Shown here in pieces: positions 9,095-20,415 of a DNA stretch of 64,000 nt. The notes under the pieces were generated by a model. It did no database searches. It was not told the DNA's origin and saw only the letters and a program-made list of their open reading frames with translations. This stretch comes from Phycisphaerales bacterium (GTDB lineage Bacteria > Planctomycetota > Phycisphaerae > Phycisphaerales > UBA1924): assembly GCA_016709445.1 (NCBI GenBank), contig JADJMV010000006.1:248001-312000 (forward strand), written 5' to 3'. Within the stretch, counting starts at the first letter, position 1, and each line of letters starts with the position of its first letter. The position numbers and the translations under genes were made by a program.

Positions 9095-10458
9095 GCGGAG
9101 CCAGAGCGACTGATACCGGGGTGTCGCGCCGGGCCGTGCTGCGCGGCGTGGGGGTCTCGTTGGCGTTGCCCTGGCTGGAGTCGCTCGGGGGCTTCTCGTC
9201 GGGGTTGGCGTCGGTCGCGAGGGGCGCGGGGACCGGCGCGGTCTTCCCGCTCCGGATGGCCTGCATCTTCACGCCCAACGGCGTGCACCACCCGGCCTGG
9301 CAGGTCGGTGGGCCGGACGGGGCGCTCTCGCCGACGCTCGAGCCGCTGGAGTCGGTGCGGCAATACGTCAACATCATGTCGGGCCTGACGCTCGACCGCG
9401 CGAGGTCGAACGGCGACGGCCCCGGTGACCACGCCCGCTCGGCGGCCTCCTTCCTCACGGGCTGCCAGGCGCGGAAGACGTCGGGCAACGACATCCACCT
9501 GGGAGTGAGCGTGGACCAATTCGCTGCGCAGCAGATCGGGGCCCGGACCCGCCTGCCCTCTCTCGAGATCGGGTGCGAGTACAGCCAGCCGGCCGGGAGC
9601 TGCGATTCGGGCTACTCCTGCGCGTACACGTCCAACGTGTCGTGGCGGGATGAAGACACGCCGGTGCCCAAGATGGTCGATCCCGCGGCCGTCTATGAGC
9701 GGATGTTCGGCGATCTCCGCTCCACGGCGGCGCAGCGGGACCGCCTCCGCCGGCGCGCGAGCGTGCTGGACTTTGTGCTCGATGATTCGGAGCGGCTGGA
9801 GCGGAGGCTGGGGCAGGCCGACCGCCGCAAGCTCGACGAGTTCCAGACCTCGGTCCGGGAGATCGAGCACCGGATCTCGCTGGCGATGGCTGAGACCGGG
9901 GAGGCGGCGGCGCCGGAGGAGCCCGCGCCCGCGGGTATCCCGCGCAGGATCGGCGAACACATCGATCTGATGTACGACATGCTGCTCCTGGCCTTCCGGA
10001 TGGACGCGACGCGGGTGAGCACGTTCATGGTGGCGACGGGCGGGAGCAACCGGACGATCCCCGAGATCGGCGTCACCAGCGGCCACCACGAGCTGAGCCA
10101 CCACCAGAACAACGAAGAGATGATCGAGAAGATCCGGCGCATCGACCGGTTCTACATCGAGCGGTTCGCGAGGTTTCTCGGTCGCATGGCGGCCACGGAA
10201 GAGGGCGAGGGCTCGCTGCTCGACCACAGCATGATCCTGCACGGGAGCGGGATCTGCGACGGCAACATCCACAACCACGAGAACCTGCCGATCCTGCTGG
10301 CGGGGCGGGCCAACGGCACGATCGACCCCGGACGCGTGATCGACTACCCGACGGAAACCCCGCTCTGCAGCCTGTACCTGGCGATGCTGCGCCGCATGGG
10401 TTGCGACGTGGCCAGCTTTGGCGATGCGGACCAGGAGTTGGGCCGGCTGAGCGTGTGA
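9091..10458 (+). CDS. DUF1552 protein with twin-arginine signal
   Basis: Protein of 455 residues that regularly follows DUF1592/1588/1585 genes in planctomycetes and other bacteria. The N terminus shows a twin-arginine type leader (SRRAVLRGVGVSLALPWLE, RR at residues 13-14), so export in folded form is likely. DUF1552 features include FTPNGVHHPAW near the N terminus and GSGICDGNIHNHENLP near the C terminus, resembling the alkaline-phosphatase-like DUF1501 relatives. The GTG start is set by the 4 bp overlap with the preceding stop and by GGGAGG upstream. The two genes are almost certainly one transcript, and their products probably act together outside the cytoplasm (inference from conserved linkage). 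No enzymatic activity is established. Confidence 0.88.
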   Translation: MSGARATDTGVSRRAVLRGVGVSLALPWLESLGGFSSGLASVARGAGTGAVFPLRMACIFTPNGVHHPAWQVGGPDGALSPTLEPLESVRQYVNIMSGLTLDRARSNGDGPGDHARSAASFLTGCQARKTSGNDIHLGVSVDQFAAQQIGARTRLPSLEIGCEYSQPAGSCDSGYSCAYTSNVSWRDEDTPVPKMVDPAAVYERMFGDLRSTAAQRDRLRRRASVLDFVLDDSERLERRLGQADRRKLDEFQTSVREIEHRISLAMAETGEAAAPEEPAPAGIPRRIGEHIDLMYDMLLLAFRMDATRVSTFMVATGGSNRTIPEIGVTSGHHELSHHQNNEEMIEKIRRIDRFYIERFARFLGRMAATEEGEGSLLDHSMILHGSGICDGNIHNHENLPILLAGRANGTIDPGRVIDYPTETPLCSLYLAMLRRMGCDVASFGDADQELGRLSV

Positions 10459-10481
10459 GCGCTCGACCCAGTCTGTCGGAA

Positions 10482-10554
10482 TGGCCCCACCCGGATTCGA
10501 ACCGGGGACCGAGCGATTATGAGTCGCCTGCTCTAACCGCTGAGCTATAGGGCC
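10482..10554 (-). tRNA. tRNA-Ile (CAT anticodon, lysidine type)
   Basis: A 73-nt cloverleaf reads cleanly on the minus strand: acceptor GGCCCTA/TGGGGCC, D arm GCTC-GAGC, anticodon stem GGCGA/TCGCT with loop CTCATAA (anticodon CAT), T arm CCCGG-TTCGAAT-CCGGG, discriminator A. No CCA is encoded. The CAT anticodon allows Met or the lysidine-modified Ile2. The body, especially the GGCGACTCATAATCGCT arm and C4/C5 pairs in the acceptor stem, closely resembles E. coli tRNA-Ile2 rather than elongator tRNA-Met, so Ile(AUA) is preferred. It lies 23 bp after the DUF1552 stop on the opposite strand. Confidence 0.92.
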
Positions 10555-10834
10555 GGGATGGGCGCGCGAGATCGGACCTCGGACGGCGTGCGGTCGATCC
10601 GCCGCGGGATGCATCCTACCGGGCCGTTGCGGCTGCGATGCGGCGGAAGAGGACTTCGGCGTCACCAATCCATCATGTTTCGGAGGTAAAGCTCCCGTAT
10701 CACTCCTCGTCGGTGCGCCTCGGGCAGAGCGGCTCGGGGGTTTTGACGGGGCGCGCGGGCGGGTGGCGGTCTCGGCGGTGGGCGGACGGGTGCCCGTCCC
10801 GACCGGGGGAGGCCGGCCGCCAGGGAAGCGCCCC

Positions 10835-12382
10835 GTGAGCGAACTGCACTTTCCACCGCGAGCAGCCCCAATCCCGTCGGCGGTCGGCGGCCTCGGCCCA
10901 AGCATCCCCGTGCTCGCCGATCGAGCCCACCCGAAGGGGGTGAGGCATCGCTCCCTTCGGGCGGGCGGCGGGTTTGGTGCGGCAATCACTTGGTGTGGGC
11001 TTGGGGTCGCGCTGATCGCGTTGGTCACGGGCATTCACGCGGCTGGTTCGGGGCGAACGGCGGACTTTGGATGCTTCCTCTACGGGGCCAGGGCCGCGGC
11101 GACTGGGGGAGATCTTCAGGCGCCGGGAGGGGGCTATATCTACCCGCCGTTGTTGGCGGTGCTGCTGCGGCCGCTGACCTGGCTCGCGCCGAGCACGGCT
11201 GCTCTGGTGTGGAACTCGCTGATGTGGGGGCTTCTGGCTGGCGCGAGTGTGGGGGCGTCGCGTCTGGCGTTGGAACAGGTCGGTCGGGTTTCGTCGCGTT
11301 GGGCGGAGGCTGGTGTGGTTGCGGGTCTGGCGTGGCTCGTGCTGGGAGACAAGCTGATCCTGGAGCTGCGCGACGGGAACTGCGACGCGGTGATCGTGGT
11401 GTGCTGGTTGGTCGCGTTGGCCTCCGTGCGTCGTCGGCCGTGGCTGGTCGGGCTGGCGATAGGGCTTGCGTTCAACATCAAGTACACGGCGGCGGTGCTG
11501 GTGGTGTACATGCTGGCGCGTCGTTGGTGGCGGGAGGCGGGCTGGGCGGCGGTGTGGGGCGCGGTGTTTGCTGTATTTCCCGCGCTGGCGATGGGTTGGC
11601 GGGCGACGGGCACCGCCTGGGCCGGGGCATTGGGCGGGCTTGCGCGGCTGTTCGGGGTGGCTTCTCCGGGCGCGGCGGCGGAGATTCATCCGGTGACTTG
11701 GGACTTGAGCGTCTCGATCACGAGCGCCTTGGCGAAGGCGGCGGCGCGGCTGGGCTGGGCTCCGAGCGCCGGGGAGGTGTTGGCGCTGGTGTTGGCGCTC
11801 GTGGTAGGCGTGGGGACGCTGGTGTGGCTGGCGCGTCGGGGGGTTGCGCCGTTCTGGCGCCGCGGGTGGAAGCTCGGGGTGGCGCCGCCCGGCGAGGGGG
11901 TGTGCACGGCGGTGGAGTGGTGGGGGATGCTGGCGGGGCTGCTGGTGTTCAGCCCGCAGACGCCGATCCGTCACCTGAACATGGCATTGCCGCTCGTGTG
12001 TCTGGCGGGCGCGATGGTGTACCGGCTGGTTCCCATGCGACGCGGTTGGCTGCCGACCGTGGCGTTGCTCGTATTCGCGGGGACGCTCTGGCTGCCGCCG
12101 GGCGGGGAATGGAGCCACGCGATTCTCCAGGTCTGGCGCGACGCGGCGGCGCCGAGCCTTGGCCTCGTGCTCCTACTCTTCTCGGTGGTTTGGGGTCTGG
12201 CGTGGCTCGGGCGGGGGGGACGCCCGGGCGGCGTGAGCGGGTCCGGCGGCGGGGTCTCGGAGGATGGGGCGTGCGGCTGCTGGTTGTCGAAGACTCTGCC
12301 CGACTGCTCGCCTCGCTGTGCGACGGCCTTCGTCGGAGCGGGCACACGGTCGATGGGGTCGGCGACGGACGCCAGGGCCTGA
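10835..12382 (+). CDS. GT87/DUF2029-like polytopic membrane glycosyltransferase
   Basis: Multi-spanning membrane protein of about 515 residues. It has the layout of GT-C glycosyltransferases of family 87 (DUF2029): a first helix near ITWCGLGVALIALVTGI, a loop with DFGCFLYGARAA, YPPLLAVLLRPL, and further helices such as GLAIGLAFNIKYTAAVLVVY. The lipid-linked sugar substrate is unknown; known members transfer mannose from polyprenyl donors. The start is uncertain: GTG 10835 has GGAAG six bases upstream, while GTG 10940 is later and the frame opens earlier. The last 112 bp overlap the response regulator gene in another frame. A seven-G run at 12213-12219 suggests a frameshift there, with the true stop perhaps near 12236. 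Confidence 0.65.
   Translation: MSELHFPPRAAPIPSAVGGLGPSIPVLADRAHPKGVRHRSLRAGGGFGAAITWCGLGVALIALVTGIHAAGSGRTADFGCFLYGARAAATGGDLQAPGGGYIYPPLLAVLLRPLTWLAPSTAALVWNSLMWGLLAGASVGASRLALEQVGRVSSRWAEAGVVAGLAWLVLGDKLILELRDGNCDAVIVVCWLVALASVRRRPWLVGLAIGLAFNIKYTAAVLVVYMLARRWWREAGWAAVWGAVFAVFPALAMGWRATGTAWAGALGGLARLFGVASPGAAAEIHPVTWDLSVSITSALAKAAARLGWAPSAGEVLALVLALVVGVGTLVWLARRGVAPFWRRGWKLGVAPPGEGVCTAVEWWGMLAGLLVFSPQTPIRHLNMALPLVCLAGAMVYRLVPMRRGWLPTVALLVFAGTLWLPPGGEWSHAILQVWRDAAAPSLGLVLLLFSVVWGLAWLGRGGRPGGVSGSGGGVSEDGACGCWLSKTLPDCSPRCATAFVGAGTRSMGSATDARA
12259..12264 (+). promoter_or_regulatory. Shine-Dalgarno that sets the response regulator start
   Basis: GGAGGA lies 6 nt before the GTG at 12271, where the receiver domain begins (RLLVVEDS). 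The open frame runs far upstream of this point, so the site and the domain boundary together define the start. Confidence 0.6.
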
Positions 12383-12954
12383 TCCATGCGCAGACCACCA
12401 CGTATGACCTGGTGGTGTTGGACCTCATGCTGCCGGAGCTGGACGGATTGACGGTGCTGCGGACGATGCGGGAGCGGGGGATCGACACGCACGTGCTCAT
12501 TCTCAGCGCTCGCGATCGGGTGGAGCAGCGCGTGGAGGGGCTCCGTGCGGGCGCCGATGACTACCTCGTCAAGCCCTTTGCGTTCGACGAATTGCTGGCA
12601 CGCGTCGAGTCGCTGGGTCGGCGAGCGCACGGGCGGAAGTCGAGCCAGATCTCGCTCGGGCGCGTGCGGTTGGATCTGACGCGGCGCGAGCTGTCGGTTG
12701 ACGGCGAGGTGGTCGAACTCACGCCACGGGAATATGCCCTGGTCGAGTGTCTTGCGCTGGAGGCGGGCCGGCCTCTCTCCAGGGATGAGATCGAGGAGCA
12801 TGTCTACGACAGCTCCAGCGCCGTGTGGAGCAACGCGGTGGATTCGGCGGTGGCGTCGGTGCGCCGGAAGCTGTCGGGGCGGGGATTGGAGGGGCTGATC
12901 CTGACGCGGCGTGGTCTGGGGTATGAGATCACTGCAGAAGGCGGGGCGGGATGA
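12271..12954 (+). CDS. OmpR/PhoB-type response regulator
   Basis: Two-component regulator of 227 residues. The receiver domain (1-115) shows the acidic pocket VVED near residues 5-8, the phospho-acceptor Asp in VVLDLMLP (D51) and the conserved Lys in DYLVKPF. A C-terminal winged-helix DNA-binding domain (about 130-225) contains LTPREYALVECLALEAGRP and RRGLGYEI. It starts at a GTG with a perfect GGAGGA six bases upstream and ends in an ATGA overlap with the histidine kinase gene, so the two are translationally coupled partners. It probably acts as a cytosolic transcription regulator activated by that kinase. Target genes are unknown; the flanking glycosyltransferase and PEP-CTERM-like genes are candidates by position only. 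Confidence 0.93.
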   Translation: MRLLVVEDSARLLASLCDGLRRSGHTVDGVGDGRQGLIHAQTTTYDLVVLDLMLPELDGLTVLRTMRERGIDTHVLILSARDRVEQRVEGLRAGADDYLVKPFAFDELLARVESLGRRAHGRKSSQISLGRVRLDLTRRELSVDGEVVELTPREYALVECLALEAGRPLSRDEIEEHVYDSSSAVWSNAVDSAVASVRRKLSGRGLEGLILTRRGLGYEITAEGGAG

Positions 12955-14390
12955 CCTCAATCCGAGCGAGGCTGCTCGTCCCGCTCCTCGTCGGGCCGCT
13001 CATCGTGCTGGCACTGGGCGGGGTGGGCGTGTACTGGGTGGCGAGCTCGCGGCTGTCTGAGCAGCTCGATGCAGCGCTCTCGGCGCATGTTCGCACGCTC
13101 GCGGGGCTCGTGACGATCGAGGGCGGGAGGGTCGTGTGCGAATTCTCCGAGCAGGGGGAGCACTCCCGGCCGGGGGTTCCGTACGTGGTGCTCGATCCGT
13201 CGGGAGGCGTGGTGGCGGAGTCGCCCCAACTGCGGGGGTTTGCGTGGCGGCCGCGGCCGGGCCCGGCGGGTGCGGTTGCAATCGAGACCGTGACGCTGCC
13301 CAGTGGGGCGGCGGCTCGGGCGGCCGGGGTGCTCTTTGCCCCCGCGAGGGAGGACGAGACTTCGGAGCGATTGAGCGAGCCGCCGCCGGGGACGGGGGCG
13401 TATGCGGTGATCGTGGCGGAGTCGCTGGATGGTGTCCGGCACGCGGAGGCGGCCCTGGCCGGGGCGTTGACCTTGGTGGGTCTCCTGACGATGGCGACGC
13501 TGGCGGCGACGGTCTGGCTGGGCGTGCGCGTGGGGCTGGCGCCCCTGCGGCAACTTGGCATGGCGATCCGGGGGATCGCGGTGGATAATTCCGGTCCGGC
13601 GTCGGGGCGCGAGCGGGCGACGGCCCCGCGCGAGCTGGCCCCGGTGTACGACGAACTGGATCACATGGTGGGGCGGGTCGAGGGGGCGATTGCGCGGGAG
13701 CGGCGGTTCACCGATGCCGCTTCGCATGAGCTTCGCACGCCACTGGCGGAACTGCGGACGGTTCTGGATGTCGCCGCGCGCTGGCCGGATCCGGAGCGGC
13801 TGCTCGCGGCGGTGTTGGAGGCCCGGGGTATCGGCATTGAAATGGAGCGGCTGGTTGAGGCACTCCTGCTGCACCACGCCCCGAGCGGCGAGGGCGTGGG
13901 CGTGTCCGTCGGGCCGGTCGCCCTGGCGGAGATCGAGCGGCTCGGGGGTGAGGCGGCTTCGCGCGGGGTGCATGTCGAGGCGACGACCGAGAGCCAGGGC
14001 GTCTGGCGGGTCGCCCCGGCGGCGGCGCAAGTGATCATCCGGAACCTGATCGGGAACGCGGTGGAGTACTCGCCTCGGGGTGGGCACGTGCGGGTGTTCG
14101 TGCGGGCGGAGGGCGAGGGGGGCGCCGGCCTGGTCGTGGAGAACGGACCGGTCGCGTTGGAGCAGGGCGAGTTGCCGCGGCTGTTTGAGCCATTTTGGCG
14201 GCGTGATGCCGCGCGTGCGGACCGGTCCCACCATGGTCTGGGGTTGTCCATCGTTCGGCACGTGACCTCGATCGCGGGGTTGTGTTGCGAGGCCGAGTTG
14301 GTTGAGGGGGCCACGCTCCGCATGACCGTCCGTCCGTCGCCATCGGCGGCGGATCGGGATGGGGCGGCTGGCTCCGGATCGAAGCTCTAG
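12951..14390 (+). CDS. Two-component sensor histidine kinase with atypical G1 box
   Basis: Membrane histidine kinase of 479 residues. TM1 is at about residues 7-30, a periplasmic sensor region at 31-167, TM2 at 168-192, a HAMP-like linker, then the HisKA H-box FTDAASHELRTP (H259). The ATP-binding domain has a normal N-box (NLIGNAVEYS, N369) and G2 box (HGLGLSIV). The G1 box reads VVENGPV instead of the usual V-x-D-x-G-x-G: the adenine-contacting Asp is Glu and the second Gly is Val. Catalytic ability is therefore less certain, though phosphotransfer or phosphatase action could remain. The ATGA overlap with the response regulator marks them as a cognate pair. The sensor domain has no recognised ligand fold. 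Confidence 0.9.
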   Translation: MTSIRARLLVPLLVGPLIVLALGGVGVYWVASSRLSEQLDAALSAHVRTLAGLVTIEGGRVVCEFSEQGEHSRPGVPYVVLDPSGGVVAESPQLRGFAWRPRPGPAGAVAIETVTLPSGAAARAAGVLFAPAREDETSERLSEPPPGTGAYAVIVAESLDGVRHAEAALAGALTLVGLLTMATLAATVWLGVRVGLAPLRQLGMAIRGIAVDNSGPASGRERATAPRELAPVYDELDHMVGRVEGAIARERRFTDAASHELRTPLAELRTVLDVAARWPDPERLLAAVLEARGIGIEMERLVEALLLHHAPSGEGVGVSVGPVALAEIERLGGEAASRGVHVEATTESQGVWRVAPAAAQVIIRNLIGNAVEYSPRGGHVRVFVRAEGEGGAGLVVENGPVALEQGELPRLFEPFWRRDAARADRSHHGLGLSIVRHVTSIAGLCCEAELVEGATLRMTVRPSPSAADRDGAAGSGSKL

Positions 14391-14541
14391 TAAAAACACT
14401 TGCGACGGTGGGAGGAAGTGGCAATCTCAGGGTTTTCCTTCCCCGGATTGCTGGCGATCTGCAGGACTCGCGGCACGTTTGGGGCACCGGGGCCGCCGAG
14501 CATGGTGGCCGCGCCGCCACTGGCGGAGAAGGGAGGCCTCG

Positions 14542-15305
14542 ATGGGGTGCATGTTGACGAGGGGATCTTGCGGGGTCGCGTGGTCGGTGGTGGTGGGGGC
14601 CTTGGCGGCTGCGGGATCGGCGCAGGCGTTGAACTTCCAGGTGGACTTTGACGGCTCGATCAACGGGGACCAGATCAGCGCGTCGGGCTCGGGGTCGCTC
14701 GACCGGTCGGGCACCGGGCAGAACTTTGCGGAGATCGGGTTCGACAACTTGCCGAGCGAGTTCTCGCCGTTCGCGGTGGACGTGATGCTGACCAACGTCT
14801 GTCCGAACGGGTTTCGGGCGGACGGCTCGAGCGACAATCTCTGGGACTTGGCGCACGGTTCGTACTCGATCGAGCGCACGTTCCAGTGGCTGGGGGTGCC
14901 GGGCAGCCTGGTGACTGCGACGGCGGAGGTCACGTTTGACGACGAGCTGCAGACTCTGCATTCCTCGATGCACTTCTCGGGCAACTACCACGGCCCGACC
15001 GACCTGGTGGCGATCGACGATTACTCCGTGCTCTGGCTCCCCAGTTCGGCGGAAGGGGAGATCTTCGAGGCGGGCACCGCGATCGCGCGGCGCGCCAACG
15101 GTGAGCAGCTCATCGTGCAGTTTGCGACGAGGTATTTCGGTCTCGACAGCAGCCTCGGGCAGACGCAGGTCGGCATCGGAGATATCGACGCCTCGTTCGA
15201 CGGCCAGACGCTCACCATCGGTTGGGACGGGTATTTCGAGGTCCCGGCGCCGGGGGCTCTGGCGCTGTTTGGTGTCGGGATTCTCGGGGTGCGGCGTCGC
15301 CGGGC

Positions 15306-15309
<4 letters not shown>
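14542..15309 (+). CDS. Exported PEP-CTERM-like sorted protein
   Basis: Secreted protein of 255 residues. A signal peptide starts at MGCMLTRGSCGVAWSVVVG and probably ends at AQA. The mature region is beta-rich with no recognised enzyme domain. The C terminus, VPAPGALALFGVGILGVRRR plus A, has the three parts of a PEP-CTERM signal: a short proline motif (here PAPG instead of PEPG), one membrane helix and an Arg cluster. Such tails are processed by exosortases and direct proteins to the surface or extracellular polymer. The start is fixed by GGGAGG 5 nt upstream; about 60 extra in-frame codons before it lack coding character. Its stop overlaps the stop of the convergent kinase gene. No exosortase gene is in the window. 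Confidence 0.78.
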
Positions 15310-17891
<2,582 letters not shown>

Positions 17892-17978
17892 GGTGGCGCC
17901 GCGGCGGGTTGCTCCGGTTGTCCGCCGCCGACGGGCCTGATGGCGGGGACGCCGGATCTTACCACGGCGGCGCAGCAA

Positions 17979-18007
17979 AGCACGCGTCGGGCGGCCCGAC
18001 GCGTGCT
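17979..18007 (-). terminator. Perfect 13-bp hairpin after glnN, putative terminator
   Basis: A 13-bp perfect inverted repeat with a 3-nt loop (arms AGCACGCGTCGGG / CCCGACGCGTGCT) lies 38 bp beyond the glnN stop and upstream of the kinase gene. On the minus strand it is followed only by a short T stretch (TTT), so termination would rest mainly on the stem. A protein-binding palindrome is the alternative. Confidence 0.5.
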
Positions 18008-18045
18008 CGTGGTGATCCCGGGGTGTGCGCCGCCTTGCGTTTCGG

Positions 18046-20253
18046 TCACTTGATGATGAGCATTTCCTGGTACTTGGGGAGCGGCCAGTGGTCGTCGGCG
18101 ACGTGCTGCTCGAGCTCGTCGACGACCTCGCGGACGGCCTCCATCGCGGGGCGGACCTTGTCGCGGATCTGGATGGCGTGCTTCTCGGGGGATCCGTGGC
18201 CGGCGTGGAGAGCCGCTTCGAGGGCGACGACCCGGGCCTGGGTGTTGCGGACGAGGCCGATGACCTTCTCCACCTCGCTGCGGAGCTCGGGATTCTCGAT
18301 GTCCATGGACTCGCTGGCGGCCAGCGCGTCGACGAGTTCGGTCTGGTGCCGCCACGCCGCGGGCAGGATGCGGGTGCGGGCGAGGGAGACCATGGTCTCG
18401 CCCTCGATCATGAGCTGCTTGCAGTACTTCTCGAAGAAGATGGTGGAGCGGCTGTCGAGTTCGGGCTTGGTGAGCACCTTGTGCTTCTTGAAGAGCTCGA
18501 CGTGCTTCTTGGAGCTGATCGCGGCGAAGGCGGAGACGCTGTCTTTGAGGTTGGGGAGGCCTCGCTGCTCGGCTTCGGTGTGCCAGGCCTGGTCGTATCC
18601 ATCGCCGTTGAAAATGACGCGGCGGTGGTCGATGACGATTGTCTGGAGCACGTCGCGGACGGCCTGCTCGCGCTTGGCGGGCGTGGGGTTCTTGCCCATG
18701 GCCTTCTCGAGGCGGGCGCCGATCTCGTCGAGTGCTTCGGCGACGATCGTGTTGAGCACCGTGGTGGGCCAGCTCACGGCGGCGCTGGAGCCGACGGCGC
18801 GGAACTCGAACTTGTTGCCGGTGAAGGCGAAGGGCGAGGTGCGGTTGCGGTCGCCGGTGTGGCGGGGGATCTGGGGGAGGCTTCGTGCGCCGAGGTCGAG
18901 CTTGCCGCCCTTCATCGTCTTCTTGGGCTGGCCGGACTCGAGCTGCTCGATGATGTCCATGAGCATGTCGCCGAGGAAGATGGAGATGATGGCGGGCGGG
19001 GCCTCGTTGGCGCCGAGGCGGTGGTCGTTGCCGGCGGCCGCGACGCTGGCGCGGAGGAGCTCGGCGTAGGTATCGACGGCCCAGATGACCGCGCAGAGGA
19101 ATACAAGGAACTGCATGTTTGTGTGGGTCTCCTCGCGGGGATCGAGGAGGTTGACGCCGGTGTTGGTCGAGAGCGACCAGTTGAGGTGCTTCCCGGATCC
19201 GTTGATGCCGGCGAAGGGCTTTTCGTGGAGGATGGCGCGGAGGCCGTAGCGGGGACCGACGCGTCGGAGGGTTTCCATGACGATCATCTGGTGATCGCAG
19301 GCGAGGTTGGCGGTCTCGAAGTAGGGGGCGATCTCGAACTGCCCGGGGGCGACCTCGTTGTGACGGGTCTTGACGGGCACACCGAGGCGGTAGAGCTCAC
19401 GCTCGCACTCGGCCATAAAGGCCAGAGCGCGGGGCGGGATGGCGCCGAAGTAGTGGTCTTCGAGCTGCTGCCCCTTGGGGGGCAGGGCGCCGAGGAGCGT
19501 GCGGTCGCACATCACCAGATCGGGGCGGTCGTAGTAGAGCTCGCGGTCGATCAGGAAGTACTCCTGCTCGGCGCCGACGGTGGCGTAGACGCGGCTGACG
19601 CCCTCGTCGGTCCCGAAGAGCTTGAGCACGCGGAGTGCCGAGGCGGAGACCGCGTCCATGGAACGGAGCAGCGGGGTCTTCTTGTCGAGCGCCTCGCCAT
19701 TCCAGGAGACGAAGGCGGTGGGGATGCAGAGGGTGACATGGTTCGGGCCGTGGATGAGGAAGACCGGGCTGGTGGGGTCCCACGCGGTGTAGCCCCGGGC
19801 CTCGAAGGTGGCGCGGAGGCCGCCGGAGGGGAAGCTGGAGGCGTCGGGCTCGCCCTGGACGAGCATGCCGCCGGTGAACTCGCTGATGACGCCGCCGTGC
19901 CCGTCGGGCGTGAGGAAGCTGTCGTGCTTCTCGGCGGTGGAGCCGGTGAGGGGCTGGAACCAGTGGGTGTAGTGGGTTGCGCCCTGCTCGACGGCCCACT
20001 CCTTCATGGAGGAGGCGACGACGTCGGCAACCTCGTGGGGGAGGGGGTCACCGCACTGGATGGTCTGCATGAGACGCCGGAAGACTTCTTTGGGGAGTCG
20101 TTGCTGCATCAGCCGCTCGCTGAAGACGTCGCAGGCGAACTCGTCCTGCACGTGCTTGGAGCGGGGTGTCGCCCCGTTCGATTGCACGGGGGCGTTCATC
20201 CAGGACTCCGAGCTCTGGTGGACCGTCCCGACTCCGTTCATCAGCCGATGCAT
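18046..20253 (-). CDS. glnN: Glutamine synthetase type III
   Basis: ATP-dependent ligase of 735 residues that makes glutamine from glutamate and ammonium. The length and order of motifs identify the GSIII class (about 700-730 residues, against about 470 for GSI): TGGMLVQGEPDASSFPSGGL near the N terminus, YATVGAEQEYFLID with metal-binding Glu residues, PVKTRHNEVAPGQFEIAP, HEKPFAGINGSGKHLNWS and RNRTSPFAFTGNKFEFRAVG. The ATG at 20253 has AGGAGG 10 nt upstream; about 47 codons of extra upstream frame are non-coding in character. A TATATA near 20284-20289 could be the -10 element on this strand. GSIII enzymes form dodecamers and often serve nitrogen limitation. No glnB or ntr gene is adjacent. 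Confidence 0.95.
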   Translation of the reverse strand: MHRLMNGVGTVHQSSESWMNAPVQSNGATPRSKHVQDEFACDVFSERLMQQRLPKEVFRRLMQTIQCGDPLPHEVADVVASSMKEWAVEQGATHYTHWFQPLTGSTAEKHDSFLTPDGHGGVISEFTGGMLVQGEPDASSFPSGGLRATFEARGYTAWDPTSPVFLIHGPNHVTLCIPTAFVSWNGEALDKKTPLLRSMDAVSASALRVLKLFGTDEGVSRVYATVGAEQEYFLIDRELYYDRPDLVMCDRTLLGALPPKGQQLEDHYFGAIPPRALAFMAECERELYRLGVPVKTRHNEVAPGQFEIAPYFETANLACDHQMIVMETLRRVGPRYGLRAILHEKPFAGINGSGKHLNWSLSTNTGVNLLDPREETHTNMQFLVFLCAVIWAVDTYAELLRASVAAAGNDHRLGANEAPPAIISIFLGDMLMDIIEQLESGQPKKTMKGGKLDLGARSLPQIPRHTGDRNRTSPFAFTGNKFEFRAVGSSAAVSWPTTVLNTIVAEALDEIGARLEKAMGKNPTPAKREQAVRDVLQTIVIDHRRVIFNGDGYDQAWHTEAEQRGLPNLKDSVSAFAAISSKKHVELFKKHKVLTKPELDSRSTIFFEKYCKQLMIEGETMVSLARTRILPAAWRHQTELVDALAASESMDIENPELRSEVEKVIGLVRNTQARVVALEAALHAGHGSPEKHAIQIRDKVRPAMEAVREVVDELEQHVADDHWPLPKYQEMLIIK

Positions 20254-20415
20254 CGTTGGGATTCCTCCTGGTTGTTCCGGCTGTATATATGCACGGCGCG
20301 GGACGCCGCTCCGCGTCCCCTCTCCCGCCGCGTACCCGCGCATTGTGGCGACCTGGGCCGGATCGGCAAGCCGACACGCCCCGGCGCGGCACAAATACGG
20401 GCATTTTCTGCGGCG

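Noticed and set aside
10482..10554. Elongator tRNA-Met as the identity of the CAT tRNA
   Set aside because: The anticodon arm and acceptor stem match the tRNA-Ile2 pattern better, although Met cannot be fully excluded without a covariance-model search.
10638..10838. Possible small proteins in the 280-bp gap between the tRNA and the GT87-like gene
   Set aside because: No Shine-Dalgarno, no conserved pattern and low-complexity Gly/Arg/Ser composition on both strands.
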